Below, piece after piece: positions 7,836-18,423 of a stretch of 64,000 nucleotides of DNA (position 1 is its first letter; each line of letters opens with the position of its first letter). Origin of the DNA: DAITQM01 sp039794245 (GTDB lineage Bacteria > Pseudomonadota > Gammaproteobacteria > Xanthomonadales > Wenzhouxiangellaceae); NCBI GenBank assembly GCA_039794245.1, contig JBDIVS010000015.1:1-64000 (forward strand), read 5' to 3'. The translations under genes and the position numbers were made by a program. The notes under the pieces were generated by a model. The model was given only the letters and a program-made list of their open reading frames with translations, made no database searches and had not been told where the DNA came from.

Positions 7836-8147
7836 CGGGATGCTCCTCTGAGGTGACACTGGTTTGGGAAATGGCTTTTTTATAGACTTTGCATAAATCT
7901 TGTGCGATTGGGCGTCGATCAATAATGCCCCTCCCCGACCCTCCCCCGCAAGCGGGGGGAGGGAGACTGTACTGAACCCTCCCCCGCAAGCTGGAGAGGA
8001 AGACTATGCCGAACCTTCACCCGCAAGCGAGACAGGGAAGACATTTTCCAGTTTCCAGCCCCTTGCCTGGGCAGTGCTGGGTGGGGCCGGCTCGACGATT
8101 TGAGTATAGCCGGCCGGGGATTAAAGTTCGGTTAGCGGTTGTGCCGT
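7836..8147. repeat. Intergenic region with three 37-bp direct repeats
   Basis: Units built on CCCTCCCCCGCAAGC begin near 7939, 7977 and 8014 (the last degenerate), each ending in a GGGAAGACT-like stretch followed by GAA. The first unit also forms a hairpin, CCTCCCCCGC with GCGGGGGGAGG. The rest of the gap shows no gene. Such C-rich units are common dispersed intergenic repeats in high-GC genomes. Confidence 0.7.
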
Positions 8148-8534
8148 TCAGCCACCCAACAGGCGGACCTCGTAGGCCGCCATTTTCCGATCGCGGCTCA
8201 TGAGCTGTAACTGTTCGGCTCTGGCCTGGGCGATGAGAATGCGATCGAACGGGTCGGCATGATGCAACGGCAAGCGGCGCAGCTCGGCGACATGGGCGAT
8301 CCGGATCGGTAGTTCGATAAAACGGGCCGCGCGACACTGACTTTCCAGGTCATCAGGTGCCTCTAGTTTGCCCAGACGGCATTTGATTTCGATTTCCCAC
8401 GCGGCGGCGGGGCTGACATATATCTCATTGACGCCGTCTTCGATCAGGTGTCTGGCTTGGGCGACCAGCTTTTCGGGCTCGATCAACGCCCAAAGCAGAA
8501 TGTGCGTATCGAGCAATATTCGCCGCCTGGTCAT
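8148..8534 (-). CDS. vapC: VapC-type PIN-domain toxin
   Basis: This 128-residue PIN-domain ribonuclease is the toxin half of a type II toxin-antitoxin pair. Acidic metal-binding residues are visible in LLDTHILLWAL near the N-terminus, in AAWEIEIK and in HADPFDRILIAQA. The start at 8534 overlaps the antitoxin stop as ATGA, the usual arrangement for translational coupling. A longer start at 8558 is possible but would intrude into the antitoxin gene. Expected action is sequence-specific RNA cleavage when the antitoxin is degraded; the target is unknown. Confidence 0.9.
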   Translation of the reverse strand: MTRRRILLDTHILLWALIEPEKLVAQARHLIEDGVNEIYVSPAAAWEIEIKCRLGKLEAPDDLESQCRAARFIELPIRIAHVAELRRLPLHHADPFDRILIAQARAEQLQLMSRDRKMAAYEVRLLGG

Positions 8535-8776
8535 GCCGGGCGATCGGAATTGAACCATTCGACGATGCGTGGATCTTCGGCATCGAAATCGTCTGACAAA
8601 AACCTCGCCTTCCCGCTCCAGCCGCCGAGCCGGCGGCGGCGCGGATCGAGCTTAAGGGCGCTGATCACGGCCCGTGGCTTGCCGTTCTTCGTCACGATTA
8701 CCGTTTCACCCGCCGCCGCCTCTTCGACCAGGCGAGAAAGCTGGGTCTTGGCTTGCTGAATATTGACCGTTTTCAT
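8531..8776 (-). CDS. Phd/YefM-family antitoxin
   Basis: This 81-residue protein opens with MKTVNIQQAKTQLSRLVEEA, and GETVIVTKNGKPRAV follows, the standard Phd/YefM DNA-binding fold. The C-terminal part (WSGKARFLSDDFDAEDPRI) would wrap the toxin. The start at 8776 is favoured over the longer frame because family members begin at this point. It should bind the promoter of its own operon and neutralise the PIN toxin encoded immediately downstream. Confidence 0.92.
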   Translation of the reverse strand: MKTVNIQQAKTQLSRLVEEAAAGETVIVTKNGKPRAVISALKLDPRRRRLGGWSGKARFLSDDFDAEDPRIVEWFNSDRPA

Positions 8777-8866
8777 GGCATTATCTGACCAGACCAGAGC
8801 TGGTTTGTCAAGTTGCATTGCGCCGGCTAGGCCGGAGCAGACCACAGGGCGGGTCGGCGCGCGGGT

Positions 8867-10231
8867 TCAGGCTTCGTCGCCGCTTTGTTCGATCAGGCGT
8901 GCGTCGAGCTGTTTGGCGGCGCGAGCGCCGAGTTCGCGCAGTTGTTCGGCCTGGCGGATCAGGTTGCCGCGGCCGGTTCCGAGTTGGGCGATGGCCTGGT
9001 CGTAGGCGTCGCGCGCCTGGTCGAGGCGGCTGCCGATTTCCTTGAAATTTTCAACGAAACCGACGAATTTGTCGTACAGCAGGCCGCCGCGGCGGGCGAT
9101 TTCGAGGGCATTTTCATTCTGCCGGAAGGCGTGCCAGATGCTGGCCACGGTGCGCAAGGTGGCGAGCAGGTTGGTCGGCGACAGCAAGACGACGTTTTGC
9201 TGGTGGGCCATTTCCAGCAGCCCGTCGTCGGCCTGCAGGGCTTCGAGATAGGCCGGCTCGCTCGGCACGAACATCATCACGAAGTTCGGGCTGTTGATCG
9301 TGGGCAGGTTCTGGTATTCCTTGCTGCCGAGGGAGCGCAGATGCTGGCGCAGTGAATTGAGGTGCGCTTTCAGCGCCGCTTCGCGTTCTGATTCGCTGGC
9401 CGCAGCGCGCAGCCGGCGATAGTGTTCGAGTGAAACCTTGGCGTCGATGATGATGCTTTTGCCGTCGGGCAGCCAGACGATCGCATCGGGCCTGAGGCGG
9501 TCACCGTCCTCACTTTTCAGCTCCACCTGCATGTCGTATTCGCGGCCTTTCTCAAGGCCGGCGAGATTGAGCAGCCGCTCGAGTTTCATTTCACCCCAGT
9601 TGCCCATGACCTTGACGTCGCCACGCAGCGCCTCGACCAGTTGGTGCGCCTCGGCGCCGAGGTTTTCGTTCAGCGCCTTGAGGCCGGCCAGTTCCTTCTC
9701 GAGTAGGGCGTGACGGGTTTTGTCTTCGTGGTCGCGGGTTTCGACGAGTTTGCCGAATTCTTTCAACTGCTGTTCCACCGGGGCGAGCAGGGAACCGATC
9801 GTCTCGCGGCCGAGCTGGCTGAACTGTTTGCTCTTGTCGGCGAACAGTTCATTGGCCAGATGGCGGAAGGTCTCGCCGAGACGCTGCTCGGCGTTGACCA
9901 GGGTCGCCCGCTGTTCCTCGAAGTGGCGCCGCTCGGCGGCGTGGCGCGCCTCGCCTTCGGCGAGCTTGCGTTCGGCGGCATGGCGGGCGGCCTCGGCCTC
10001 CGCCAATCTGGCCTGCACCGCGGCGATCTCGGCGCGCAGTTCATCCAGCCGCGCCGCCTGGGCCTGTTCGCGGCCCACGGCGGCGTGGTACTCGGCATCC
10101 AGCCGGCGGGATTCGCTGCGCTCCACTGCGCCGCCCCGGCGCACCAAGAACACAACGAGGATGACAACCGCCGCGGCGGCGCCGAACAGGGCAAGCAGAA
10201 TGATCAGCAATGTCTGGGTATCGAGGTTCAC
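8867..10231 (-). CDS. rmuC: DNA recombination protein RmuC
   Basis: The product has about 454 residues. A single N-terminal membrane helix (LLIILLALFGAAAAVVILVVFLV) is followed by a long coiled coil rich in Ala, Glu and Arg (about residues 40-150). The RmuC nuclease-like domain comes next: GNWGEMKLERLLNLAGL, DAIVWLPDGKSIIIDAKVSL with a PD-(D/E)xK-type core, NFVMMFVPSEPAYLEAL and SPTNLLATLRTVASIW. RmuC limits inversion and recombination at short inverted repeats in E. coli. The start is probably GTG at 10231, inside the end of mazG. An ATG at 10270 would deepen the overlap. Confidence 0.93.
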   Translation of the reverse strand: MNLDTQTLLIILLALFGAAAAVVILVVFLVRRGGAVERSESRRLDAEYHAAVGREQAQAARLDELRAEIAAVQARLAEAEAARHAAERKLAEGEARHAAERRHFEEQRATLVNAEQRLGETFRHLANELFADKSKQFSQLGRETIGSLLAPVEQQLKEFGKLVETRDHEDKTRHALLEKELAGLKALNENLGAEAHQLVEALRGDVKVMGNWGEMKLERLLNLAGLEKGREYDMQVELKSEDGDRLRPDAIVWLPDGKSIIIDAKVSLEHYRRLRAAASESEREAALKAHLNSLRQHLRSLGSKEYQNLPTINSPNFVMMFVPSEPAYLEALQADDGLLEMAHQQNVVLLSPTNLLATLRTVASIWHAFRQNENALEIARRGGLLYDKFVGFVENFKEIGSRLDQARDAYDQAIAQLGTGRGNLIRQAEQLRELGARAAKQLDARLIEQSGDEA

Positions 10232-10239
10232 GGAGTTTG

Positions 10240-11076
10240 TCAGCCGATGGTTCGTTTCACATCCTGCCACAGCACTTCCATTTCTTCGAGCGTCATGTCG
10301 GCCAATGGCCTGGGGGCGGCCTGTTCCATGGCCCGGAAACGGCGCTCGAATTTGAGATTGGCGCGGCGCAGGGCGCTGCCGGGATCGACGTTCAACCGGC
10401 GCGCGAGGTTGGCGATGACGAACAAAAGATCGCCGATCTCGTCTTCGATCGCATCGAACTCGCCGGAATCGATCGCGGCATGCACCTCATCGGTTTCCTC
10501 GTCGAGCTTGACCAGAATCTCGGCCGCCGTTGTCCAGTCAAAGCCGATGCGGGCGGCGCGCTGTTGCAGTTTGACGGCGCGCGCCATCTCCGGCAGGCCG
10601 CGCGGCACGCCGTCGAGCAGCGAGTGCGGATGACCGTCCGGGACCCTTGCGCGGCGCTCAGCGGCCTTCATTTCTTCCCAGCGCGCGCTTTGTTCGGCGG
10701 CATCGCGCACCGTTTCGTCGCCGAAGACGTGCGGGTGCCGGCGTTCCATTTTGCCGGCAATGGCGCAGGCGACATCGGCGAAATCGAACCAGCCGATCTC
10801 GCGCGCCATCTCGGCGTGGAACACGACCTGAAACAGCAGATCGCCGAGTTCGGCGGCGAGCGCCTCGCGATCGCCGTGGGCGATGGCGTCGGCGACTTCG
10901 TATGCCTCTTCGATGGTGTAAGGCGCGATCGTCGAAAAATCCTGGGCGATGTCCCACGGGCAGCCGTTTTGCGGATCGCGCAGGCGCCGCATCACGGCGA
11001 GCAGCCGCTCGATCGCGGCCGCCGGCGTGACGGGATTTGGAGTGGTGGACGAAGCGGCGTTCAGCGGATCGGACAC
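10240..11076 (-). CDS. mazG: Nucleoside triphosphate pyrophosphohydrolase MazG
   Basis: This 278-residue protein has two MazG domains. The first carries CPWDIAQDFSTIAPYTIEEA and AAELGDLLFQVVFHAEMA; the second carries LVKLDEETDEVHAAI and EIGDLLFVIANLARRLN. The ExxE...ELGD metal-binding sites are visible in both halves. The enzyme hydrolyses NTPs and dNTPs to monophosphates plus pyrophosphate, acting in nucleotide-pool cleaning and stringent-response control. Length matches E. coli MazG (263 residues). The gene lies between the sensor kinase gene and rmuC on the same strand with little spacing. Confidence 0.95.
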   Translation of the reverse strand: MSDPLNAASSTTPNPVTPAAAIERLLAVMRRLRDPQNGCPWDIAQDFSTIAPYTIEEAYEVADAIAHGDREALAAELGDLLFQVVFHAEMAREIGWFDFADVACAIAGKMERRHPHVFGDETVRDAAEQSARWEEMKAAERRARVPDGHPHSLLDGVPRGLPEMARAVKLQQRAARIGFDWTTAAEILVKLDEETDEVHAAIDSGEFDAIEDEIGDLLFVIANLARRLNVDPGSALRRANLKFERRFRAMEQAAPRPLADMTLEEMEVLWQDVKRTIG

Positions 11077-11086
11077 GGGGCAATAC

Positions 11087-12463
11087 TCAGGCGGGAAAAA
11101 CCAGGTGGAGCGCGGCGCCCCCGAGCGGCGAGCGGTCGAGCGTCAATACCGCGCGATAGGCGGCGGCCAACTCGGCAGCCAGCGCCAGGCCGAGGCCCTG
11201 CCCTTCGGCGCGCCGGTCGCCGCGCGTGCCGCGCTCGAGGAAACGCGAAAAATCGTCGGCCGCGATGCCCGGGCCGTCGTCTTCGACGACGATTTCCAGG
11301 CCGTTGCGGGCCGCGACCCGGGCAGTGATTCTGGCCCGCGAGCGGCCGTATTTGCAGGCGTTTTCGAGAAGATTGCCGAGTATTTCCATCAAATCGCGTT
11401 CCTCGCAGCGCAGTTTAACGCCGGCCGGGATGTCGCATTCGAGTCCGACACCGCGCGGGCCGTACACCCGGCCGAGCGCCGTGACCAGCCGGCGGGCGAG
11501 CGGCCAAACTTCGATTTCCGGGGCATGGGTGCGGCGCGCGACCGCGCCGGCCCGTTCGAGATGGCGGCCGATGGTCTGCTGCATGTCATCGAGCGCCTGG
11601 CCGGCAACCTGCCATTCCGCTCCGCCGCCGTCCGCTCCGCCCGGCCGGGCGCTGTCGAACACCTGGCGGGCGACGGCGAGCGGGGTTTTCAGGCTGTGCG
11701 CCAGATCGTCCAGGGCGCGGCGATAGCGCTCGCGGTTGGCGCGTTCGGTGGCAAGCAGGGCGTTGATGTTGACGGTGAGGGGTTCGAGCTCACTCGGGTA
11801 ATCGTCGCCGAGCGCGTCGCTGGCGCCGCGCTCGACGGCCTTGATCTCGGCCAGCACGCGATGGAACGGGCGCATGCCGAGCGCCAAGCCGAGGTACTGC
11901 ATCAGCGAGACGACCGCCGCCGCGCCGGCAAGATAGGGCCACAGGCCGCGGCGGTAACTGGCCATCTGCCGGTCGTATTCGACTTTGGCTTGCGCCGCCC
12001 AGACGACGAGCGGAATCTCCTCACCGGTCTCGGTTTCGAAAGCGACGTTCAGCGTGTAACTGAACCACGGCCGATCGGGCAGCGGCCCCGCAAACACGCC
12101 GCTGCCGAGCGGTGCCGGGGCGATCGGCGGGGCGCCGTGGAGCAGGGCCGACGGCGATTGCCATTGCCATTCGGCCGCGGCGATGCCGGCGAACAGTCCC
12201 GATTCGGGCTGACTGAGGCGTTCGTCCCGCGGCGGAGACTCGAATCCGAGGCGCGGCTGCTCGGGGTCGATGTGCGCCAGCAGCAACAAGACGATATTTT
12301 CGAGCCGCTCGTCGATGGCGCTGATGGTGGCAGCGGAAAAAGCGCGGTCGAGGGCGATGCCGAGGCCGCCCAGGCTGACGAGAAGCGCCAGGATGCCGAG
12401 CAGCATCAGGCGGCCGCGCAGCGATGGGCGGCTGAGCGCGAGGCGCGCGCCGGGCGGCTTCAC
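11087..12463 (-). CDS. Two-component sensor histidine kinase (orphan here)
   Basis: The 458-residue kinase has two membrane helices, LMLLGILALLVSLGGLGIAL near the N-terminus and LAGAAAVVSLMQYLGLAL near residue 195. They frame a periplasmic sensor domain of about 150 residues. The cytoplasmic part shows the H-box DDLAHSLKTPLAV, the N-box LLENACKYG, the G1 box EDDGPGIA and the G2 box GQGLGLAL. Overall organisation resembles PhoQ-like kinases. GTG at 12463 overlaps the stop of the mutT-thiE gene (GTGA), which decides the start. No response-regulator gene is adjacent, so its partner must be elsewhere. The signal sensed is unknown. Confidence 0.88.
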   Translation of the reverse strand: MKPPGARLALSRPSLRGRLMLLGILALLVSLGGLGIALDRAFSAATISAIDERLENIVLLLLAHIDPEQPRLGFESPPRDERLSQPESGLFAGIAAAEWQWQSPSALLHGAPPIAPAPLGSGVFAGPLPDRPWFSYTLNVAFETETGEEIPLVVWAAQAKVEYDRQMASYRRGLWPYLAGAAAVVSLMQYLGLALGMRPFHRVLAEIKAVERGASDALGDDYPSELEPLTVNINALLATERANRERYRRALDDLAHSLKTPLAVARQVFDSARPGGADGGGAEWQVAGQALDDMQQTIGRHLERAGAVARRTHAPEIEVWPLARRLVTALGRVYGPRGVGLECDIPAGVKLRCEERDLMEILGNLLENACKYGRSRARITARVAARNGLEIVVEDDGPGIAADDFSRFLERGTRGDRRAEGQGLGLALAAELAAAYRAVLTLDRSPLGGAALHLVFPA

Positions 12464-13415
12464 CACAATCCCCGGATACCGGCGATGCCGGCGGCACCGG
12501 CGTCGCGGGCCTGGTCGAAATCGCCGGGTCCGACTCCACCGAGCGCATAAACCGGTAACGGCGCACCGATGGCCAATGCCGCCAGACCGTCCCAACCCAA
12601 CGGTTGACGGCCGGGGTGGCTGGGGGTCTTGCGAACCGGTCCGAGGCAGACGAAATCGACACCGCATTCCGCCGCCCGGGCCAGTTCAGCGGCGTTGTGG
12701 CACGAGGCGGCGATGATCCAGCCGGATCGCGCGGCGCGCGCCCGGTCCAGTTCATCGCGATCGGCGGCTTTAAGGCGAGCCGCGCTGAGGTGGACACCGG
12801 AGGCGCCGAGCGCCAGCGCCGTATCGGGGTCGGCGTTCAGCAGCCAGGGGACGCCGGCGGTTTCGAGCGGCCGGCGCAGTGGCGCCAGCAGCGCCCGCAA
12901 CGCCTCTGGCGGCCAGTCGGGCAGGCGGATCTGGAGCATCATGCCGCCGCGTTCGAGTGGCCGGCGAAGCAGGGAGCCGAGCGCGGCGATGCCGGCGGCC
13001 GAATACGGTTCCGGCGGTGTGATCGCATAACGGTGCGGCAAGGTCAGCGCAGCGAGCGCCGGGCGGTCGGCGGGCAACAGCGGCCAGGCGGCGAGCGCGG
13101 CGCGCTCGACCCAGGCGAGCTTCTGGCCCTCGCGCCCGGCCGGCGTGCCGTCGTGGGCGAGGACTTCGCGGAGATGGATGCGAACCGGGCGCAGTCCTGT
13201 GGCATCGAACGTCATCAACGGCCGGCTGGCCCGCAGCGTGATGCCGAGTTCCTCGTCCAGTTCACGGCCGAGCGCCTGGTGCGGGGTTTCACCGGCCTCG
13301 ATCTTGCCACCGGGAAATTCCCACCAGCCGGCCAGCGAACGGGGCGCGGGGCGCTCGCCGAGCAGCACCGCACCGCCGGCGTCACTGATCACGCCGGCGG
13401 CAACGGCCAAAGGCG

Positions 13416-13437
<22 letters not shown>
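12460..13437 (-). CDS. mutT: MutT (Nudix) hydrolase fused to a ThiE-like domain
   Basis: The first half is a Nudix hydrolase with the box GGKIEAGETPHQALGRELDE plus ELGI, preceded by WWEFPG. It should hydrolyse oxidised dGTP (8-oxo-dGTP). The second half is a thiamine-phosphate-synthase-like TIM barrel (GASGVHLSAARLKAADRDEL, SCHNAAELARAAECGVDFVC, LGPVRKTPSHPG, VYALGGVGPGDF). MutT-ThiE fusions directly after secA are common in gammaproteobacteria. The start overlaps the secA 3' end. GTG at 13437 is my best guess; ATG at 13470 is possible. Whether the ThiE half still makes thiamine phosphate is unclear. Confidence 0.9.
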
Positions 13438-16133
<2,696 letters not shown>

Positions 16134-16250
16134 GCCGGATATTCCGTGGTTTGCCGTTCAGCGCGGGCCGCGGGCGGCGGCAGTGGCGGCGGTTTTGTGA
16201 TGATCGTTGTCGGCCATATGGGGGTTGCCGCCCGGCGTTACAATGAAAAT

Positions 16251-16706
16251 ATGTGCCCGCTTCACACCCAGCCGCCGCCGGCGACGATCCGCAAGGCATC
16301 CGAAGTCGCTCGCCAGGCGGGCTCGCCGCTCGCCGCGCTGATAACCCATGCCCGGGCGTTTGCGGCGCTCGATGCCGCGGTGCGCCGGGACCTGGCCGAT
16401 GAAACCCGCGACCATTGCCGGGTCGCCTGCGTTCGCGATCGCTCGCTGGTGCTCAGCGCCCCGGATGCCGCCTGGGCGACCCGCGCCCGGCTGGCCGGCC
16501 CGGCATGGCTGGCCGCCGCCCGCCGCCACTGGCCGGCGCCACTCGAGCGCTGCGCCGTGCACCTGATTCCGGCCTTGGATACCCAGCACAAGGTCGCAGA
16601 ACTGCAACGGCCCAGCGCCGAGGCCCGGCGGCTGCTTGCCCGTTCGGCCGAATTACAGCCCGACCCCGAGCTGGCCGCGATCCTCGCCCGCCTCGCCGCG
16701 CTGTAG
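16251..16706 (+). CDS. dciA: DciA-like DUF721 protein
   Basis: This 151-residue protein belongs to the DUF721 family, whose best-studied role is DciA, the ancestral loader of the DnaB replicative helicase. The KH-like domain segment is visible as LAALITHARAFAALDAAVRR, then DHCRVACVRDRSLVLSAPDA and AWATRARL. The rest is an Arg/Ala-rich tail. It begins at ATG 16251, just upstream of and divergent from secA, the position where DUF721 genes often sit in gammaproteobacteria. The family is weakly conserved, so the functional call rests on both fold and location. Confidence 0.8.
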   Translation: MCPLHTQPPPATIRKASEVARQAGSPLAALITHARAFAALDAAVRRDLADETRDHCRVACVRDRSLVLSAPDAAWATRARLAGPAWLAAARRHWPAPLERCAVHLIPALDTQHKVAELQRPSAEARRLLARSAELQPDPELAAILARLAAL

Positions 16707-16734
16707 AGCGGGCGGCGCCGGCATCATCCCGGGA

Positions 16735-17124
16735 TCATTCGCCTTCGAGCAGTTCGGCGTAGGCTTCGGCACTGAGCAGACCGGCGAGTTCCGATGCATC
16801 GTCGGGACGCAGCGTAAACAACCAGCCGTCGCTGTAGGGGTGGGCGTTGACCTGTCCCGGCGCCTCGGCGAGTTCCTCGTTGACGCTGACGATTTCGCCG
16901 CTCACCGGGCAGTAGATATCGGACGCCGCCTTCACCGATTCGACGACGGCGCAACTGTCCCCGGCGCTGTAGCCGCTGCCCGGTTCGGGCAGCTCGACAT
17001 ACACCAGATCACCCAGCTTGCTCTGCGCGTGGTCGGTGATCCCGACGCGCAGCAGGCCGTCATCGTCTTCGGCGACCCATTCATGCGATTCGGTATAACG
17101 CAAATCTTCGCGTATCTCGCTCAT
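16735..17124 (-). CDS. gcvH: Glycine cleavage system H protein
   Basis: The 129-residue lipoyl carrier of the glycine cleavage system shuttles the aminomethyl group between the P, T and L proteins. The lipoylation motif ESVKAASD carries the modified Lys65. The opening RYTESHEWV and the GDLVYVELPEPG and SGEIVSVNEEL strands are classic. ATG 17124 begins MSEIREDLRY. The gene follows gcvT with 14 bp between them, so the two should be co-transcribed. gcvP is not in the window. Confidence 0.98.
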   Translation of the reverse strand: MSEIREDLRYTESHEWVAEDDDGLLRVGITDHAQSKLGDLVYVELPEPGSGYSAGDSCAVVESVKAASDIYCPVSGEIVSVNEELAEAPGQVNAHPYSDGWLFTLRPDDASELAGLLSAEAYAELLEGE

Positions 17125-17138
17125 CGTTCCGGTTCCAT

Positions 17139-18290
17139 TTACTCTTTGAGGATGCCGTCGTGCACTTTGCCGTGGCGGACGAACGGCGGTTTGACGACGC
17201 GCGCCGCTTCGTGCCGGCCGCGGATTTCGACTTTCAGTTCGGCGGCAGCGCTGCCGGACGCCAGCCGGGCGAGCGCGATCGAGCGGCCGAGGGTTGGGGC
17301 GAAACCACCGCTGGTCACAACCCCGGCGGCGGCGCCGGCCGCCGTAAACAAGGCTTGCCCGTGGCGCAGCACGCCGCGGCCGTCGAGCACCAATCCCACC
17401 TGGCGCCAGCGCGGACCGTCGCGGCGCAACTGTTCGAGCGCGGCACGCCCGACGAAATGCCGACCGGCGTCGTTCAAATCGACAGTCCAACCGAGGGCGC
17501 ATTCCAGCGGGCTGATCGTCTCGTCCATGTCCTGGCCATACAGATTCAACCCCGCTTCGAGGCGCAGCGTATCGCGCGCCGCCAGGCCGCAGGGAACGAC
17601 CCCCGAATCGTAAAGCGCCCGCCAGGTCGGCGCCGCATCCTTGGCCGGCAGCATGATCTCAACGCCGTCCTCACCGGTGTAACCGGTGCGGGCGAACGTC
17701 CAGTCGCCGGCTTCGAGCACGGCGAACGGCTTGACGGCGGCGAGCGCGGCATGGCCGGTGACGGCGACCACCCGGGCGACGGCTTCGGGCCCCTGAACGG
17801 CGATCAGCGCCAGATCCTCGGCGCGCGCCGCAACCCGATCATCGCCGGCGACCGAGGCCGCCAGTTCGGCGTTGACTTCAAAACGCCGCGGCGCGGCGGT
17901 TTCGGGCTGGGCCAGGAGCCAGGCGAGGTCGCCGGTGCGCGTCGCGGCGTTGACCACCAGCCGCCAGCGGCCGGCGCCAAGCCGATAGACGATCAGGTCA
18001 TCGATGATGCCGCCTTGCTCGTTGAGCATGCAGGTGTAAAGTGCCCGCCCGGAAGCAGTGAGCTTGGCGACATCGTTGGCCAGCACGCGGCGGAGAAAAT
18101 CGGCGGTGCCGTCGCCGGCAAGATCGATGACCGCCATATGCGAGACATCGAACATGCCGGCGGCGCGGCGCACGGTGTGGTGCTCGTCGAGCGTCGAGCG
18201 ATAGCGCACGGGCATCCGCCAGCCGGCGAACGGCACAAGTTCGGCGTCCAGCGCCTCGTGCTCGGCGATGAGCGGCGTGGTCAGGATCAT
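17139..18290 (-). CDS. gcvT: Aminomethyltransferase (glycine cleavage T protein)
   Basis: This 383-residue enzyme transfers the aminomethyl carbon from lipoylated GcvH to tetrahydrofolate, releasing ammonia. Family signatures include LVPFAGWRMPVRY, GMFDVSHMAVIDL, CMLNEQGGIIDDLIVYRLG, FARTGYTGEDGVEIMLP, RDTLRLEAGLNLYGQDMDE and VTSGGFAPTLGRSIALA. Length is typical. It is the first gene of the gcvT-gcvH pair and divergent from the DedA-type gene. I see no glycine riboswitch pattern in the 133-bp upstream gap. An AT-rich TATAAT lies at 18328-18333. Confidence 0.97.
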   Translation of the reverse strand: MILTTPLIAEHEALDAELVPFAGWRMPVRYRSTLDEHHTVRRAAGMFDVSHMAVIDLAGDGTADFLRRVLANDVAKLTASGRALYTCMLNEQGGIIDDLIVYRLGAGRWRLVVNAATRTGDLAWLLAQPETAAPRRFEVNAELAASVAGDDRVAARAEDLALIAVQGPEAVARVVAVTGHAALAAVKPFAVLEAGDWTFARTGYTGEDGVEIMLPAKDAAPTWRALYDSGVVPCGLAARDTLRLEAGLNLYGQDMDETISPLECALGWTVDLNDAGRHFVGRAALEQLRRDGPRWRQVGLVLDGRGVLRHGQALFTAAGAAAGVVTSGGFAPTLGRSIALARLASGSAAAELKVEIRGRHEAARVVKPPFVRHGKVHDGILKE

Positions 18291-18423
18291 GGCGGACGAT
18301 TTTCGCGGTTGTTGGTGGCGCGAGCATTATAATCTCTGATCGTCGCCACGTCGCCCACCGGCCGCTTCCACCGATCTCGCCGATGAAACCCTATTCCTAC
18401 CCGCCGCCAGGCAACCGCGGGCG

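Noticed and set aside
10949..12550. 533-residue plus-strand frame opposite the sensor kinase
   Set aside because: It spans the ends of three real minus-strand genes and has no domain pattern; it is a shadow frame.
18291..18423. Glycine riboswitch upstream of gcvT
   Set aside because: The 133-bp gap lacks the paired GGAGAG-type aptamer elements that I would expect; only an AT-rich promoter-like patch is seen.
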